Source: Neckera pumila (lineage: Eukaryota; Streptophyta; Bryopsida; Hypnales; Neckeraceae). Taken from it: 64,000 nt of DNA. Each line of letters opens with the position of its first letter. The stretch's first letter is position 1. Of the stretch, positions 1 through 11,443 are shown one piece after another. Position numbers and translations under genes: made by a program. The stretch is taken from assembly GCA_963969595.1 (NCBI GenBank), contig OZ018415.1:9672001-9736000 (forward strand), in the 5' to 3' direction. Below the pieces are notes generated by a model, which did not search any database, was not told the DNA's origin, and was given only the letters and a program-made list of their open reading frames with translations.

Positions 1-692
1 CAAATCATACCGAATCAGGCCAAATCAGGCCTTCGAAGTTCAAACTCCATCCCAATTCAATTTGTTTGATCTTCATCTGAAATTAATTTCGTTGCAGGGT
101 TCTTGATTATACCATCATGAAGGTTGACATCGAATACCAGTCCTGAGAAGTATCGTGAAGATGGCCCTGACTACGGTCTAGACGTGAAAGTGAACACCAT
201 GAAGACTTGATTACACCATGAAGGTTGAGATACAACAAATCAGGTTGAATCTCATTTGCCTAGCAACCAGGCATCCCGAGCACAACACAAAGAAGCAAAA
301 TTCAGAAGTCTTGACACGATTCCGAATGAGTACAAATCTCTGGGAACTACAGAAGACTTACCTGTCCGGTTGCAGGTTGAAGCTCGCTCCTTCGTAGCTG
401 CATCAGGGAGATAGGAACTTCCTTGAAAGGACTAGTAGCAAATCAGGACACGATCAAGTTTCCTCGAAAGGAATAGAAAGCACGTACACAAAGCAATTCG
501 CGGTGAGAAGCCGCAGAGTGACGCTGGCGACAAGTTGAAGGGTACATTTGGATGATAATGAAATGAATGAGAAATCGGAGCGGGCAGGATGGGAGAATGT
601 TGAAAACATTCCGAGCTTCAATCACCGCAGGTACCCCGGGCTTGAGGTGGCCCGCGCTTCTAGGCAAGTTACATTACATGGCTGTTTTGGTA

Positions 693-788
693 CTCCCTAA
701 GTGTACATTTGAACTTCACGATTGTCTATGGTTGAGACACTCCGTAAGTGTATATATTTGAACTTCACGATTGTCTATGGTTGAGACA
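693..788. repeat. two-copy tandem duplication, ~48-bp unit
   Basis: Two adjacent near-identical units (693-739 and 740-788) share the core TTGAACTTCACGATTGTC. The second carries a small TA expansion. No function is suggested. Confidence 0.8.
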
Positions 789-1473
789 GTGACGCTATGG
801 AAAACAATCTCTACAGTAGATCAAAAATTTTACTTTGTTGGTTCATGTGCCCTACGCACCAATAATCTGTAGTATGTAAAAATCCTTACTCATGTCCTAA
901 AAATCCTTACTCATGTCCTTTCACAACTTTCAGATACATATAGACAATGCAAGTAGGCTGGTATGGGTGGTGATCTCTTAGATTGATCAGCACATCTTTG
1001 TAAGCCAGGATGCCCACAAGACCTTTCAGATTATCGTCATCCTCCTGGCTATCAAGCGCAGCTCACAAGTAGTTATTTTTTGAAGGATTTAAACCGAATC
1101 CGTAGTTTAGCATTTTAACCTAATTCGTAGTTCAGCATGCCGCCTTTGGTTCGGTCACGAGGGTGTCAAATCAATGAGGGGAAATCTTTTTAGGAGGGGA
1201 GACATCAGATTATGGGTGGTGATATTTTAAAAATGGTCAGCATGGCTTGTGGGCCGATATGCCGAACGAGACCTTTCATCATATCGTCATCGTCCACGAT
1301 CTTACAATACGTACAGAAAACTGAAATTGATTTAGCTCGACAGAGGACATCAGACTTAAGATTCTCAGCAAATAGTACTCAGGCGAACGAGACCTTAATT
1401 AATGTCATCACCGTCCTCTCCACGAATAACCCCAGCAAGGAACATCAAAAACTCAAAAACAGCGATAAGGAGC

Positions 1474-1535
1474 AAAACCCTAAACCCTAAACTCAGACAA
1501 AACCCCCTAAACTCAGACAAAACCCCCTAAACCTT
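1474..1535 (+). repeat. short degenerate telomere-like tract
   Basis: CCCTAAACCCTAAACTC is followed by two repeats of a CAGACAAAACCCCCTAAA-like unit. This resembles plant telomeric CCCTAAA but is only a few units long and degenerate. It is more likely an interstitial telo-like tract or promoter telo-box cluster than a chromosome end. Confidence 0.5.
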
Positions 1536-2365
1536 AAAAAAGAAAGATGGCAAACCCAACGCTGGTAGCACTCTGACAATTTAGCCCTTCAAAGACCCCG
1601 TTCCACCAACACAGCAACAAACCTACCCCACAACCATCCAAAACAAACCCTAAAACGCCATGTTCCCCAAGACCCCTCTTCTCTCCCACACTGCACTGAT
1701 CAAAGAATGCAACTTAAAAACAACACAAGGATGCACAGCTTGAAACTCTGATAAGTGGGAGAACACTGCCTAAAGAATAGAGGAGGCTCTGCGGCCGGCC
1801 GCCATAGCCGGTTGTAGCAATGCAAAGAAATGCTTGGAGGAGACGAGCAGCACAGTTCATATTGGAGATTGAGAGAATATGAGCCGTCCGATGATGGATC
1901 CAATGGTTGGGATTCAAGGGGATTTAGGTCTGGGGATTTGTTCAACCTAACTAGTTTCCTGTCACCCTGGTGACGATGACCCTTGGATGATTTATTGGCT
2001 CTAATCCAGACCATTGGATTTTTAGGAGGCTTTCCATTACAGAAGGTAAATTTGAGTAACTATTTGGGGATACTAAAATAAAAGTGTCATTAGAATTTTA
2101 TATCTTGTTATATTCGAAGGTCTTGATATTCTCAAAAGTTTCATGTTATCATCTAATTTTTATTGTACTTTAGATTTTGTTTTGCTTTATAAATTCTTTT
2201 ATTTTTCTATTTGGGGGTCTAGGCTCAAGTATATAGCTAGAGGCGCTTTTATTTTCTTTCACATTTTGTATCAAAATTATTCAACTTCTTTCCTAGTTGT
2301 GATTTTGCATTTCTTCCACTTTTGCTCTTTTCTTTGATACATATAAATTTAATAGTTTTTGAGTG

Positions 2366-2890
2366 ATTGAATTTTTTTGATAAATGGCTCTTGAAGAAAG
2401 TGGTTGCCCCCAAAAGTTGCCCAAATTGTCCATAAAACGTGGTTTTGATACAATTGTACAAAGATTTGCGGTCTTGAATCAAAAATGATTTTGATGACCA
2501 ATATGCGGATTTTGTTGAACCATCAAAGGACTCCGAGGGCTTCAAAGAAGCTAAATCAAGTCAATCAAGTGAAGGCAAATTTGGATTCAATTGTTTGGCT
2601 TGCAAGGAAAATAAAGCATTAGTGAAGATATATGATTCTTATTAGCAATGAATAGCATTTTTGAATGTGAAGAATCTTTGCTTCAAGATCAATTTATTTT
2701 GATTGAGCTGTTGTCATTCAGTATTGTTGTTTGATCTACATGGAATAGACAAAAAAAAAAGAATTAATTACATTGAACTTTCATAGAATCACTTATAAAT
2801 TGGTTTATAGATGAAATTTTTTTACAAAAACCTAAAAGACAAAGAAAGTATGGTTATCAAATAATAAGTGAATTTTGTTTAGAAATACAA
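2366..2890 (+). repeat. dispersed repeat R1, outer copy spanning the arm boundary
   Basis: This block is diverged but clearly homologous to 23,228-23,770 inside the right arm (and its mirror in the left arm). Both copies contain an ATGGCTCTT-initiated, Cys-containing short frame and a common GGCTTGCAAGGAAAATAAAGC core. The frames are broken, so this is a transposon or gene relic. The palindrome boundary at 2,651 falls inside this repeat; here the repeat continues uninterrupted across it, while its mirror at 30,970 is cut off. Confidence 0.7.
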
Positions 2891-4153
2891 CTAGCAAAAA
2901 TGTATTTTCCTTTTGTGTGGTCCTTTTTCCTCTTAAGGATTACAATATCCTTTTGATAATATAATCAATTATTTTTCTATAGACAATTTGGTCCTTTCAT
3001 CATTGAAAAAATTTTAGGTTTAGTTTTTTGGAATAGACAATTGTATATGCATTGTAAGCGAGAATATTATATGTCCTTTAAGAGTTAATGAACCCAATTC
3101 ACATTCTTTTACTATTATAGAAAGCAAGTGACATTCACACATTATTTCCAATGAACCAAACTTTGATCTTTGTGACTAGATTTCAAATTTGAAACCCAAT
3201 AGAGAGAATATAACATAATATTACTCACTATTATGTAGGAGACTCCTTTTAGCTTCCCTAGAAATGTAGATGTTTGAAAAATGAACATGAAAAGGAGAGG
3301 GCCTTGTAGATAAATCATATTTGAAGGGAAGAAAAGAGACTCCTTTTGTCTTAGATATTGGGGGCAGGGGAAGAATAACATCTTATAAATATAGCCTAAA
3401 AAAAGATACATCCTTCTATCTAGCCTCCTTGACTAAATTGAAAAAGGACTGAACCCTCCTCCATGTTGTTGATCTAAATTAAAAAAAATCAACCCACCAA
3501 ACAATGCCGTTGATATGAATTTTTGAATTTTTGAATTTTGAAATAAAACCCTTGTCCTTGGTGAGTACCGAGCTTTTAGGGACGAGGTGAGAAAATTTGA
3601 TTGTTCATATTAGGATTTAGGGTACTTCATCTCTTTCTTCACATTCCCACATGCATCCATTATGTTTGCAACTCTTGGAGGAATCTCAAAGAATTTGACG
3701 CAATTCTCCTCACTCAAGTATACAATATATTTGTCAATTTTTGTCTCGACACAGCTTTCTTCACTTGCGTGTGCAAGTATGTTTGTGGATTTTGGTCCGT
3801 CTGTCGCAACAATTTAAGTTTGAAGGCCTGAGGTTTTGTAGATTTTAAGGTTTACTAGAAGAACCTCGTGTATTTTTTTTAACCCTTTTTTTGGACGTCC
3901 ACCTATTTTTTTTTATTAACAATGACATCAACTATAACGTCAAGACATTAGTTGTAACACCAAACGTTAACATAAAAACAAGTGGACATCACAAAAAAAT
4001 GTGCCAAAAAAAACATGGGGTTCTTATTATAAATTTTACAAATTATTTTATTGAGTGTAATTTGTGCAATTGGCACCATCACATATACTATATCAACTAA
4101 ATTTAGGGTTATGTTGTGCAAGAAGAAGAAAAAACACTGATCCACATTACTAC
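2891..4153. other. AT-rich, no gene recognised (left arm)
   Basis: This is low-complexity AT-rich sequence with scattered short open frames and no splice-consistent gene. It is mirrored at 29,468-30,730. Confidence 0.5.
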
Positions 4154-4155
4154 TA

Positions 4156-6675
4156 CACTAAAAATGATATTTAGTGTTGGCAACACTAATTACAAACCTT
4201 GACACTAAATATCATAAGTAAGTAACACTAAATCTAATTTCTAACACTAAATATGCTCTATGGTAAATCTGAAATCTGAAAAGGTTTACATTTAGTGTTA
4301 GAACACGTTAAAAAAATGAACTTGCAAAGGAAAAGATTGAAGACAAGTAAAATGATGGAAGGAGTAGAGAATGTGGAAAACATTTGTAATGAAGGAAGTC
4401 TTTGATCAAATAAGGAAAAACAACTTAATATTTAGATGTAATAAGAAAATACAAATTTCATACTTAGGCTGGAGTTTGTTGGCCCTGGAAGTATGGTTGA
4501 TGCTTGGCTATAATTTCCTGCAAATGTGGAAAGAGTTGATTGACACTACAAGTGCCATCAACACCCAAAGCCATACCTAATCTAATCATAGCTTTCCTAA
4601 CATATGACATATTATGACAACTACCTCTCTATTCACATCCTCAACGCTATCCGCAGCCAGTTGTAGGAAAAATCTTTTTCCCGGATTTGTGAGTTTTCCT
4701 GACCATTGCCCATCAGCTCGAGCAGTGTTTTGCCAAGCATTGGTTGCAATGAGCTCAACCTTCTTCGCTTCCCATCGCTTGGTCCAAGCGTCCTTGACTT
4801 TGGAGATGATGAATGTGTCTGTTGGTTGGCATAAGTGTGTAGAACACGGTGGTAAATACCTAAGACTGGCTTGTTTTGTTTCCAAAACAGCCGTTAACGT
4901 TGGGATGATGTTATGGGCAATACAATTGTCAACCCAAATGACTTTTGTCCGGCCATGAACATCGGGTTGGAAGGCTCGAAGTTCACCAGAGTATTCTGCA
5001 AAAAGGGCTTGATCCATCCAGCCCTTAGGCTTGGTCCTGTAGCATATCCCTGGAATATTGTCTTCCAAGCCTTGAATAGGATAATTGCTGCTAGAATTGG
5101 TAAAAATGAGCATGGGGGCTTCAATCATTGATCGACGGCCCCCGGAGATTCTAATGACCATGGTCATAGAGTCTCCACCGGAAACTACTTCGGCGTATTT
5201 AACACTCGTATCCCCTCTAAATCCCAACGTTCGACCATTGTCCAAGTTCACAACAAAATGTGTTTCGTCAACATTCTCCATTAGATTTTCATCTAAAATA
5301 ATTGTTTCAAATCCCCTATGCAGCACACCGAGATGGTAAGCTGTGGCCATTTTGATTTGTAGTTCCTTATCGGGACTACAAGTCAAACATCCTCGTTGTG
5401 ACAACAACACAATGTTGTGCACATGCATAAATTGTTGAACCCAACTTGGGATCAACTTTGATGTGAGTAGAACATTGTCCTTGGGATCACAAGACTGGGC
5501 TAGATATGGAGAGGTAGGATCTAGCAAGATAGTCAAGGCTAACTCAATGAGCAATTTGGATGAGAATTTCACTCCGGCTTTTCTAAATTGGTCAAAAGCA
5601 TTAAGGAGTTTAGGGTAGATCCAAAGTACCCATTCAGATCGCTTGGCATCACGACCTGGAGCTGCCTTTGTGTGGAGTTGTTTCAGCCCTCCCATCCGGC
5701 TCCTACTGCATGAAATTGGTGGAGATGGGATGTCAACCTCTCCTTCATTGCAAAATTGTTGACGTTGAGCCCACCAACGAGAAGCTCGGACAAGGTTGGC
5801 ACTCTTCTGCTCTCGAAAATGCTCCGGAAAGGTGTTGATTGTGCGGACGAAAAGCCCTTGGAGACCATAAGCGACTTCGTCCTGAACCATCCAGGTGATG
5901 ACACGCTTGTGGACAACAATTGTGGAAACTTGCTGCAAGCGACGAGGTGTAGAAGTTGCTGGCGGATTTAGGGCAGCCATGACAAATTTCTGAACATGGC
6001 AAAGGTAAATTCTCAATTTGCAAATCGAAGTGTCGGATTACCAAAGGGGTGGGAGTAAAAAAAAAAAAAAGGGTCGACAGACGTGAGTGGAGGCCAAATG
6101 ACTTAGTAGGATCAGTCGCAGTTGGTGGAGAATTTGAGCTAAGCTGACCTGAGTTGGTGGGAAAAGTGACGTGAGCAGGTGGCCTTCAGTCAAGTCAAAA
6201 GCTGGTCAGAAGCTTTCAGTTCAGTCAAAAGTTCCAATCAAGCGTCAGTGAGAAGCTCCAGTCCAGGTCAAGCAGGCGCAAGCGGGCTACAGCGTTGGAC
6301 TCAATTGGGCGCAGAAGCGGGAGTTTTGAAACTCGGAGTTCCCGCCTTGCGATAGAGTATAACCCACCCACCCCCCAAAAAAAAATCACGCCATTCGCAG
6401 ATTGTGGAGCAAAGACGCGGAGTGGAGAGGGCTCTCGGAAATCGGGGAAGAGAAGCGCAGAGCAGAGAGTGAATCCAGGGGTGGCCAGGGAAGGAGTCCT
6501 GGAACGCAAGGAAAGGTGACAATCTAGGGAAGGCCAGGGAAGGAGACGACAGGAGCGGAGGCGGCGCATTGAAGTCCAACACAACACTAAATCCGCTACA
6601 ATTCAGATTTAGTGTTGTGGCTGGTAGGGGAGTAAAACACTAAATGTCATACTACACTAAATATCATTTTTAGTG
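4156..6675 (-). mobile_element. pogo/Tc1-mariner-type DNA transposon, left-arm copy
   Basis: Terminal inverted repeats of at least 22 bp begin CACTAAAAATGATATTTAG, and the element is flanked by TA at 4,154-4,155 and 6,676-6,677, the Tc1/mariner/pogo target duplication. Both subterminal regions carry several ACACTAAAT/ATTTAGTGT motifs in both orientations, at about 4,156-4,305 and 6,585-6,660. These are probable transposase binding sites. The element is 2,520 bp and carries one minus-strand transposase gene. It matches the right-arm copy at 26,946-29,465 except for one base. Confidence 0.88.
4586..5980 (-). CDS. DDE-type (pogo/Tigger-like) transposase, C-terminally frameshifted, left copy
   Basis: This is the only long frame in the transposon: 464 residues from the ATG at 5,980 (context GTCATGGCT). 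An in-frame non-ATG extension upstream is not used. The catalytic domain shows VDETHF (Asp238), WVDNC (Asp351) and QPTD (Asp388, after LPPCSTHLCQ). This spacing and these motifs match the DDE_1 superfamily, with Asp as the third acid. The enzyme would cut and rejoin the TIR ends in the nucleus. The N-terminal region is Arg/Lys-rich, and no helix-turn-helix was assigned with confidence. The family's C-terminal tail continues in another frame from about 4,585 to 4,464, implying a one-base loss near codon 456. Activity is therefore doubtful. Confidence 0.82.
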   Translation of the reverse strand: MAALNPPATSTPRRLQQVSTIVVHKRVITWMVQDEVAYGLQGLFVRTINTFPEHFREQKSANLVRASRWWAQRQQFCNEGEVDIPSPPISCSRSRMGGLKQLHTKAAPGRDAKRSEWVLWIYPKLLNAFDQFRKAGVKFSSKLLIELALTILLDPTSPYLAQSCDPKDNVLLTSKLIPSWVQQFMHVHNIVLLSQRGCLTCSPDKELQIKMATAYHLGVLHRGFETIILDENLMENVDETHFVVNLDNGRTLGFRGDTSVKYAEVVSGGDSMTMVIRISGGRRSMIEAPMLIFTNSSSNYPIQGLEDNIPGICYRTKPKGWMDQALFAEYSGELRAFQPDVHGRTKVIWVDNCIAHNIIPTLTAVLETKQASLRYLPPCSTHLCQPTDTFIISKVKDAWTKRWEAKKVELIATNAWQNTARADGQWSGKLTNPGKRFFLQLAADSVEDVNREVVVIICHMLGKL

Positions 6676-6677
6676 TA

Positions 6678-8500
6678 GTTTATTTCCCATCTCTTGTCTA
6701 TCTAACCACATTCCTCCCGCTTGGCACCATCTTTTGATAAGGTTGCATGGTGTTTTTACTTGTTTGGTTGTGTGGAGTTTTTCAGCTTTGAAAGTTTTTT
6801 GTATTTGCATGAAGGTGTTTTTGTGTTTCTAGAGGGTATGGGGATCTAACAAGGTTGTTAGATGTTAAATGTCATGTACTTTGAAGGTATCACAAAAAAC
6901 TAGTTTGTTTTAAACATCAATTTTTTTCTATTTGGAGTAAAATGGTACATGGTGTATGTTATTTTCTAAAGGCCTTCAGTCATTGTGTTGAATTGTGGAT
7001 TTTATTTATATTCCCTAAATTCTTGATAAAACATTGATTATGAAATCAATTGCATTGCCAAAAAAAATCACTGTACACTGTGTATTGTAGTCGAAACACT
7101 TTGTTGCATTTCAAAGAAAGGTATGTATTGTATAGTAGATTGCTTATTGCTCTATGCAAATGCTCAACCACTATTCCTTCAATGAGGGTTTTTTATATTA
7201 GGTTTTGGTATTTGTAGTATTAAGGTTTCAATTGAGTTTTTCTTCAGCATTGAGGTTCTTGTTCATGTTGAATTAAGCATGGCATATTGATGCTTTTCTT
7301 GTTTTTTACAACTTTGTATCTTCATTATGATTTTTTGCATTTCTGTAGCAATAACAATTATTTCTTTGTTCTTGTTGTAGTAAGAATCATTTATATTGAA
7401 AGGCAATACTTACTATATTCCTTGTGGTTGGAAGGATTTGAGTACCTTAAAAATACAAAAATTCCATATCAGTATATCTTTTTTTAATTAAAATTTTTTA
7501 TAATAAAATTTTCATAATTATTTTACAATAGTGGTATTGAATAGGGCCCAAGAAATGGCATTGACTATGTCTCAAATAGTAAAAGCAGGAGCCTGCAATG
7601 GAAAAGAACTGAAGACAAAAAATGCAACAACCTTCAAAGGAAAAAAAAGGGATTCAAAATTTGCTAGCATTGCTATACAATTCTAATTTGATGAATCTAT
7701 TGCAAAGAAAATTATTGCTTCTAAAAATGTTGCAAGAAGGACTACCAAAAAAAGCAAAAATGCAATGAAAAAATTGCTTTGAAAAAATGACATTTCTATT
7801 AAAATTTTGAAACACCTTTGGCTTTTTTTGCACTTTGGTGTATTTGTTTCAATAAAAAGAATTTAGGATCTTTTGGAAGAAAAACAACAATGTATTTCTT
7901 TGGAAATTTGTTTTAAAGGTCTTATATTGAATGAAAGCACAATATGTGTGCTTATTTTTTTAACTGATTATGTTTTCTTGAGTTTTAGAGGTGTTCCTTT
8001 TGATAATAGAGGATTTTTAGTTTGTGGTATATACTGATACTATTATACTAGGGGATATTAAATTAGGTTGAATAGTATATTGTTTTAATCCATATATTTT
8101 ATAAAATTAATTTTTGAAATACACACACTTCTATAAAAAAAAATTGCTACTGAACATTTGAATATTAGAGATCTTGAACATTTAAGATTTGAAGACAATT
8201 GACAAAAGTTTAACCATACAACAATAGAATATGTCAATTTAATTAAATTTAAATATATCAATATGCATACTGTTAAATAATATTTATACCACAGTCATGA
8301 ATCTTCATAAAAATATTACAAAAGCATAAAAACACTTTATTGCATTTTATATTTCATCTTTATATTTTTTGAAATTTGGTCCATAAAGGCTTAATAACAG
8401 GGAATTTAAATACATATATTCAATTTGAAAATATACATTGGCATTGGCATCAATAACCAATTATAGTTTAGATTGTCTAGTAATACACTTTGAAACCTTT
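6678..8500. other. AT-rich, no gene recognised (left arm)
   Basis: The sequence is AT-rich and dominated by homopolymer runs. A Lys-rich degenerate stretch at about 7,550-7,800 has no sustained frame. It is mirrored at 25,121-26,943. Confidence 0.45.
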
Positions 8501-8502
8501 AA

Positions 8503-9435
8503 CTTCTAAAGCCCTAAACATGCTTTTTTGATAACATAGCATTTTTGGGCAGCTCACTACGAGCGGAGTTTCTAATTTTTTTCTTTGAAATTTTCACACA
8601 ACATTTTCCCGAGGAGTAGCTTTAAGGCCCAACAATTTTCATAACTTTTGACTACATGATTAAAAAGTTATTGCATGATATGTCATTTTCATTGCTTGGC
8701 GGGTAGCCCGGGCAGCAAAAAAAACTTCTTTAAAAATTGCTTTTTAAGAAAATAAAAACTTGAAATTGGTTCTTTAGATTTATATGTATGTAGGAAGCTT
8801 TGAATCATTCTAGTTGGATTAACGAGCCAAAAGTTATGAGGATTCTTAGTTTGAGGGTAGTTATGGAATCTCAACTCTAAAATAAACTTTGAAGTCCTTT
8901 ATTTAACTCAAATTCAAAATTATTGAAAAAAAATAAAAACATTGGGTGTAGATGGTTTATTACAACATTACAACCGTTGGGATTGGCATTTTTCAATTCC
9001 ATAAATAAATTCTTAACAATTTAGTGTTTTGAATCATTCTCTACCTCTTCTTACTTACTATTTTTTTCCTGTATATTGTACAATTCCAAATGATCCGAAA
9101 TTTTTCAAGCATGTAGTTAACTTGCCTTCAAGAATAAATTCAGAGAGTAACCACCATTTCAGACATTTTTTCATACAAATGTGACCTTGTGAAGGGCAGC
9201 TGCCCGTTTTTTTGCAGGGCCAAAAAAAGGATTTTTGTCATATTAAACGCTATTATCTTGCAATCCACATGGTGGAAAATTCTGAAATTTTTCCACATCT
9301 TCTTAAACAAGTTTACTACAAGAGCCTACAATTACATGTGTCCAAAAATGTTTTTTTTCTAAAATTTGGCACTAGTATTAGAAATGGCAGTTTTGGAGCG
9401 TTTTTGGTGAAAACATAGTCAAAAACCTTTAGGGG
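8503..9435. mobile_element. TTAA-flanked piggyBac-like MITE, left-arm copy (A)
   Basis: The element is bounded by TTAA at 8,499-8,502 and 9,436-9,439. The right terminus is CTTTAGGGG|TTAA and the left is a decayed TTAA|CTTCTAAAGCC. Internal sequence matches the copies at 41,561, 58,919 and 61,259, including a conserved CAAAGCTT block. There is no transposase frame, so it is non-autonomous. Assignment to piggyBac rests on the TTAA target and the CCCCTAAAG terminus. Confidence 0.7.
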
Positions 9436-9850
9436 TTAAATACAATATTTAGCCGAGGCAATTTCATCTAATTATTTTATCTAACATTCATGTAACAATT
9501 TCCTGATACTTGTAGATTATGGATTCCAAAACTCCTTGTTGCAAATCTTCTAATCATATTTAAAAAAAATGCAAGTGTTTCATTTCTAAAGGTAACCTTC
9601 TCATTTCAAAAATAACCATTCAAATATGACTTCAATAAAGATTTCAACCAAAGAATCTTAAAAAAAATCACTATTGTTAGAAGTTTAAACTATAAACTCA
9701 TTGAAAAAAGAATATTATGAAAATCACTTATATTCAAGTTGCAATTGATATTAGAAGGTATTTAAAATACACATAGATTCAATAAAGTTCTTATAAACAT
9801 GTTTGATTACATTTGATGGAGGCTTTTGGAATCATTTATGAGACAAAAGA

Positions 9851-10393
9851 CTTTTTACAAGTAAAATCTATAATCAATATTCACTTAATTCTATTTATCA
9901 TAGTTTTTTTGTTTTCTAAGTTTGTAAGATGCACAAAATAGTAATTTTGTCTATAAATCAACTCGTAAATAATACTTCAAAAGTTCAATGTAGTATTTTC
10001 ATTTTTATTTACTCAAATTGGATTAAACAAAAGTGCTAAATGGCAATGGCTCAATAAAAATAGATTGATCACAAAGCAAAGATTCTTCAAATACAAAAAT
10101 GCCATTCATTGCTAATAAAAATTCATACATCTTCACCAAAGCTTTATTTTCCTTGCAAGCCAAACAATCAAACCCAAATTTGCCTTCGATTAATAAACTT
10201 GATTTTGCTTGTTTGAAGCCCTTGGAGTCATTTGATGGTTCAACAAAATCCTGTGTTGCACATTGTTCATCAAAATCATTCTTGCTTTGAGACCACAAAT
10301 ATGATTGTGCCGAAATCATATTTATGCACAATTAGGGCAATTACCTCTGCAACCATTTTCTTGAAGAGCCATTTCATAAAAAATTCAACACTG
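9851..10393 (-). repeat. dispersed repeat R1, inner copy of the left arm
   Basis: This is the mirror of 23,228-23,770 and is homologous to 2,366-2,890. It contains a broken frame of about 100 codons on the minus strand. It is probably a relic of a transposon or gene, and no domain is recognised. Confidence 0.6.
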
Positions 10394-10655
10394 AAAAAAT
10401 TGTGAATCAATAAATTTAACACAATAGAATGTCAATTCCAATTGTGAAATTTAGTAGTAGTTTCCCACTTCACTTTTCCTTCAAAAATTCTCAATAAATT
10501 CAAGTTTTCACAAAAAAATCTAAATTTTTAACGAGTAAGAAAACATGTGATTTCATCTCTGAAAAATAAATATAAGAATCTTCATTCATAATTAGTCACA
10601 AAATGGGACCAAACAGAGTGAAGGATTTTGAAGTTCAATTACAATTTCATATGTA

Positions 10656-11177
10656 CTAGTGTGCCCTGTGTCGTTGCCACAACTAAAATAAAAGGAAAAG
10701 TAATTTTCTAACTCTCGATTCCACTCCTAGAAGCAAGAACGCCACCAAAATCAAAGCAAAAGTAATTTTCTAACTCCCGGTTCCACTCCCAGTTCCACTC
10801 CCAGAAGCAAGAACGCCACCAAAATCAAAGTAAAAGCAATTTTCTAACTCTCGGTTCCACTCCCAGTAGCAAGAACGCCACCAAAATCAAAGTAAAAGTA
10901 ATTTTCTAACTTTTTAATCAATAAATACTTTGAAATTCAATAACTTTTGCACCACCGCTCCAAACGCCACGAAACCAAGCCGGTGCACCCCTCCTTGGCG
11001 AGAGCTTTCCGACGGTACCAAGCACGCGGCCGGGGGACGCACGGTCAGGAAGTTGTCCACGCTACAAACAAAACAAAACAAAACAAAACAAAACAAAACA
11101 AAACAAAACAAACAAACAAACAAACAAACAAACAAACAAACAAACAAACAAACAAACAGCCTCATTTAAGGTATTGA
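10656..11177 (-). mobile_element. Helitron-like non-autonomous element, left-arm copy
   Basis: This is the mirror of 22,444-22,965; the structural evidence is given there. It contains (CAAAA)n followed by (CAAA)n microsatellites at about 11,065-11,158. Lys/Gln/Asn/Thr-rich frames over these are artefacts of the repeat. Confidence 0.5.
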
Positions 11178-11443
11178 TACAGTTGTCGTTAATATCTGCA
11201 TAATTAGGCTGGCCAATTCAGCACTATCAATTCTAAGACGACTTGCATTATAAAATCGTTTGGACATAAGGCTCTTTTGACTCAAATCACTGCACCTCGT
11301 GTCCAAATTTAAACGTAAAAGTGAATATAAAAAACCTTGCACGAATTCCTGGGGCATCACAATGTTCGCAACAAGCTGGTAGCAGTCTTGGGACCCCATC
11401 TGAACTAGAGTGGCTGCTGCCTTTCCAAGTCTAGCCATCAGCT

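Larger units (their letters stand above)
1..2350. other. left flank, no gene recognised
   Basis: I see no convincing coding region here; open frames are short and overlap on both strands. The stretch contains diverged duplications: a block near 965-1,040 recurs near 1,213-1,290, and a shorter piece recurs near 1,383-1,415. There are also two copies of a short CTTACTCATGTCC-type repeat at about 876-918. Around 1,560-2,020 the DNA is less AT-rich and could be the edge of a gene, but no splice-consistent frame was found. Confidence 0.4.

Noticed and set aside
1474..1535. Chromosome end (telomere)
   Set aside because: Only a few degenerate CCCTAAA-like units, with unique sequence on both sides.
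4586..6016. Longer 476-codon transposase frame
   Set aside because: The extra 12 codons begin with TTG, which is not a usual plant start; the ATG at 5,980 has a good context.
10914..11177. Lys/Gln/Asn/Thr-rich and Phe/Cys/Leu/Val-rich frames over the TTTG/CAAA tracts (also at 22,444-22,707 and 40,888-41,164)
   Set aside because: They are translations of (GTTT)n/(GTTTT)n microsatellites inside the Helitron-like repeat, not genes.
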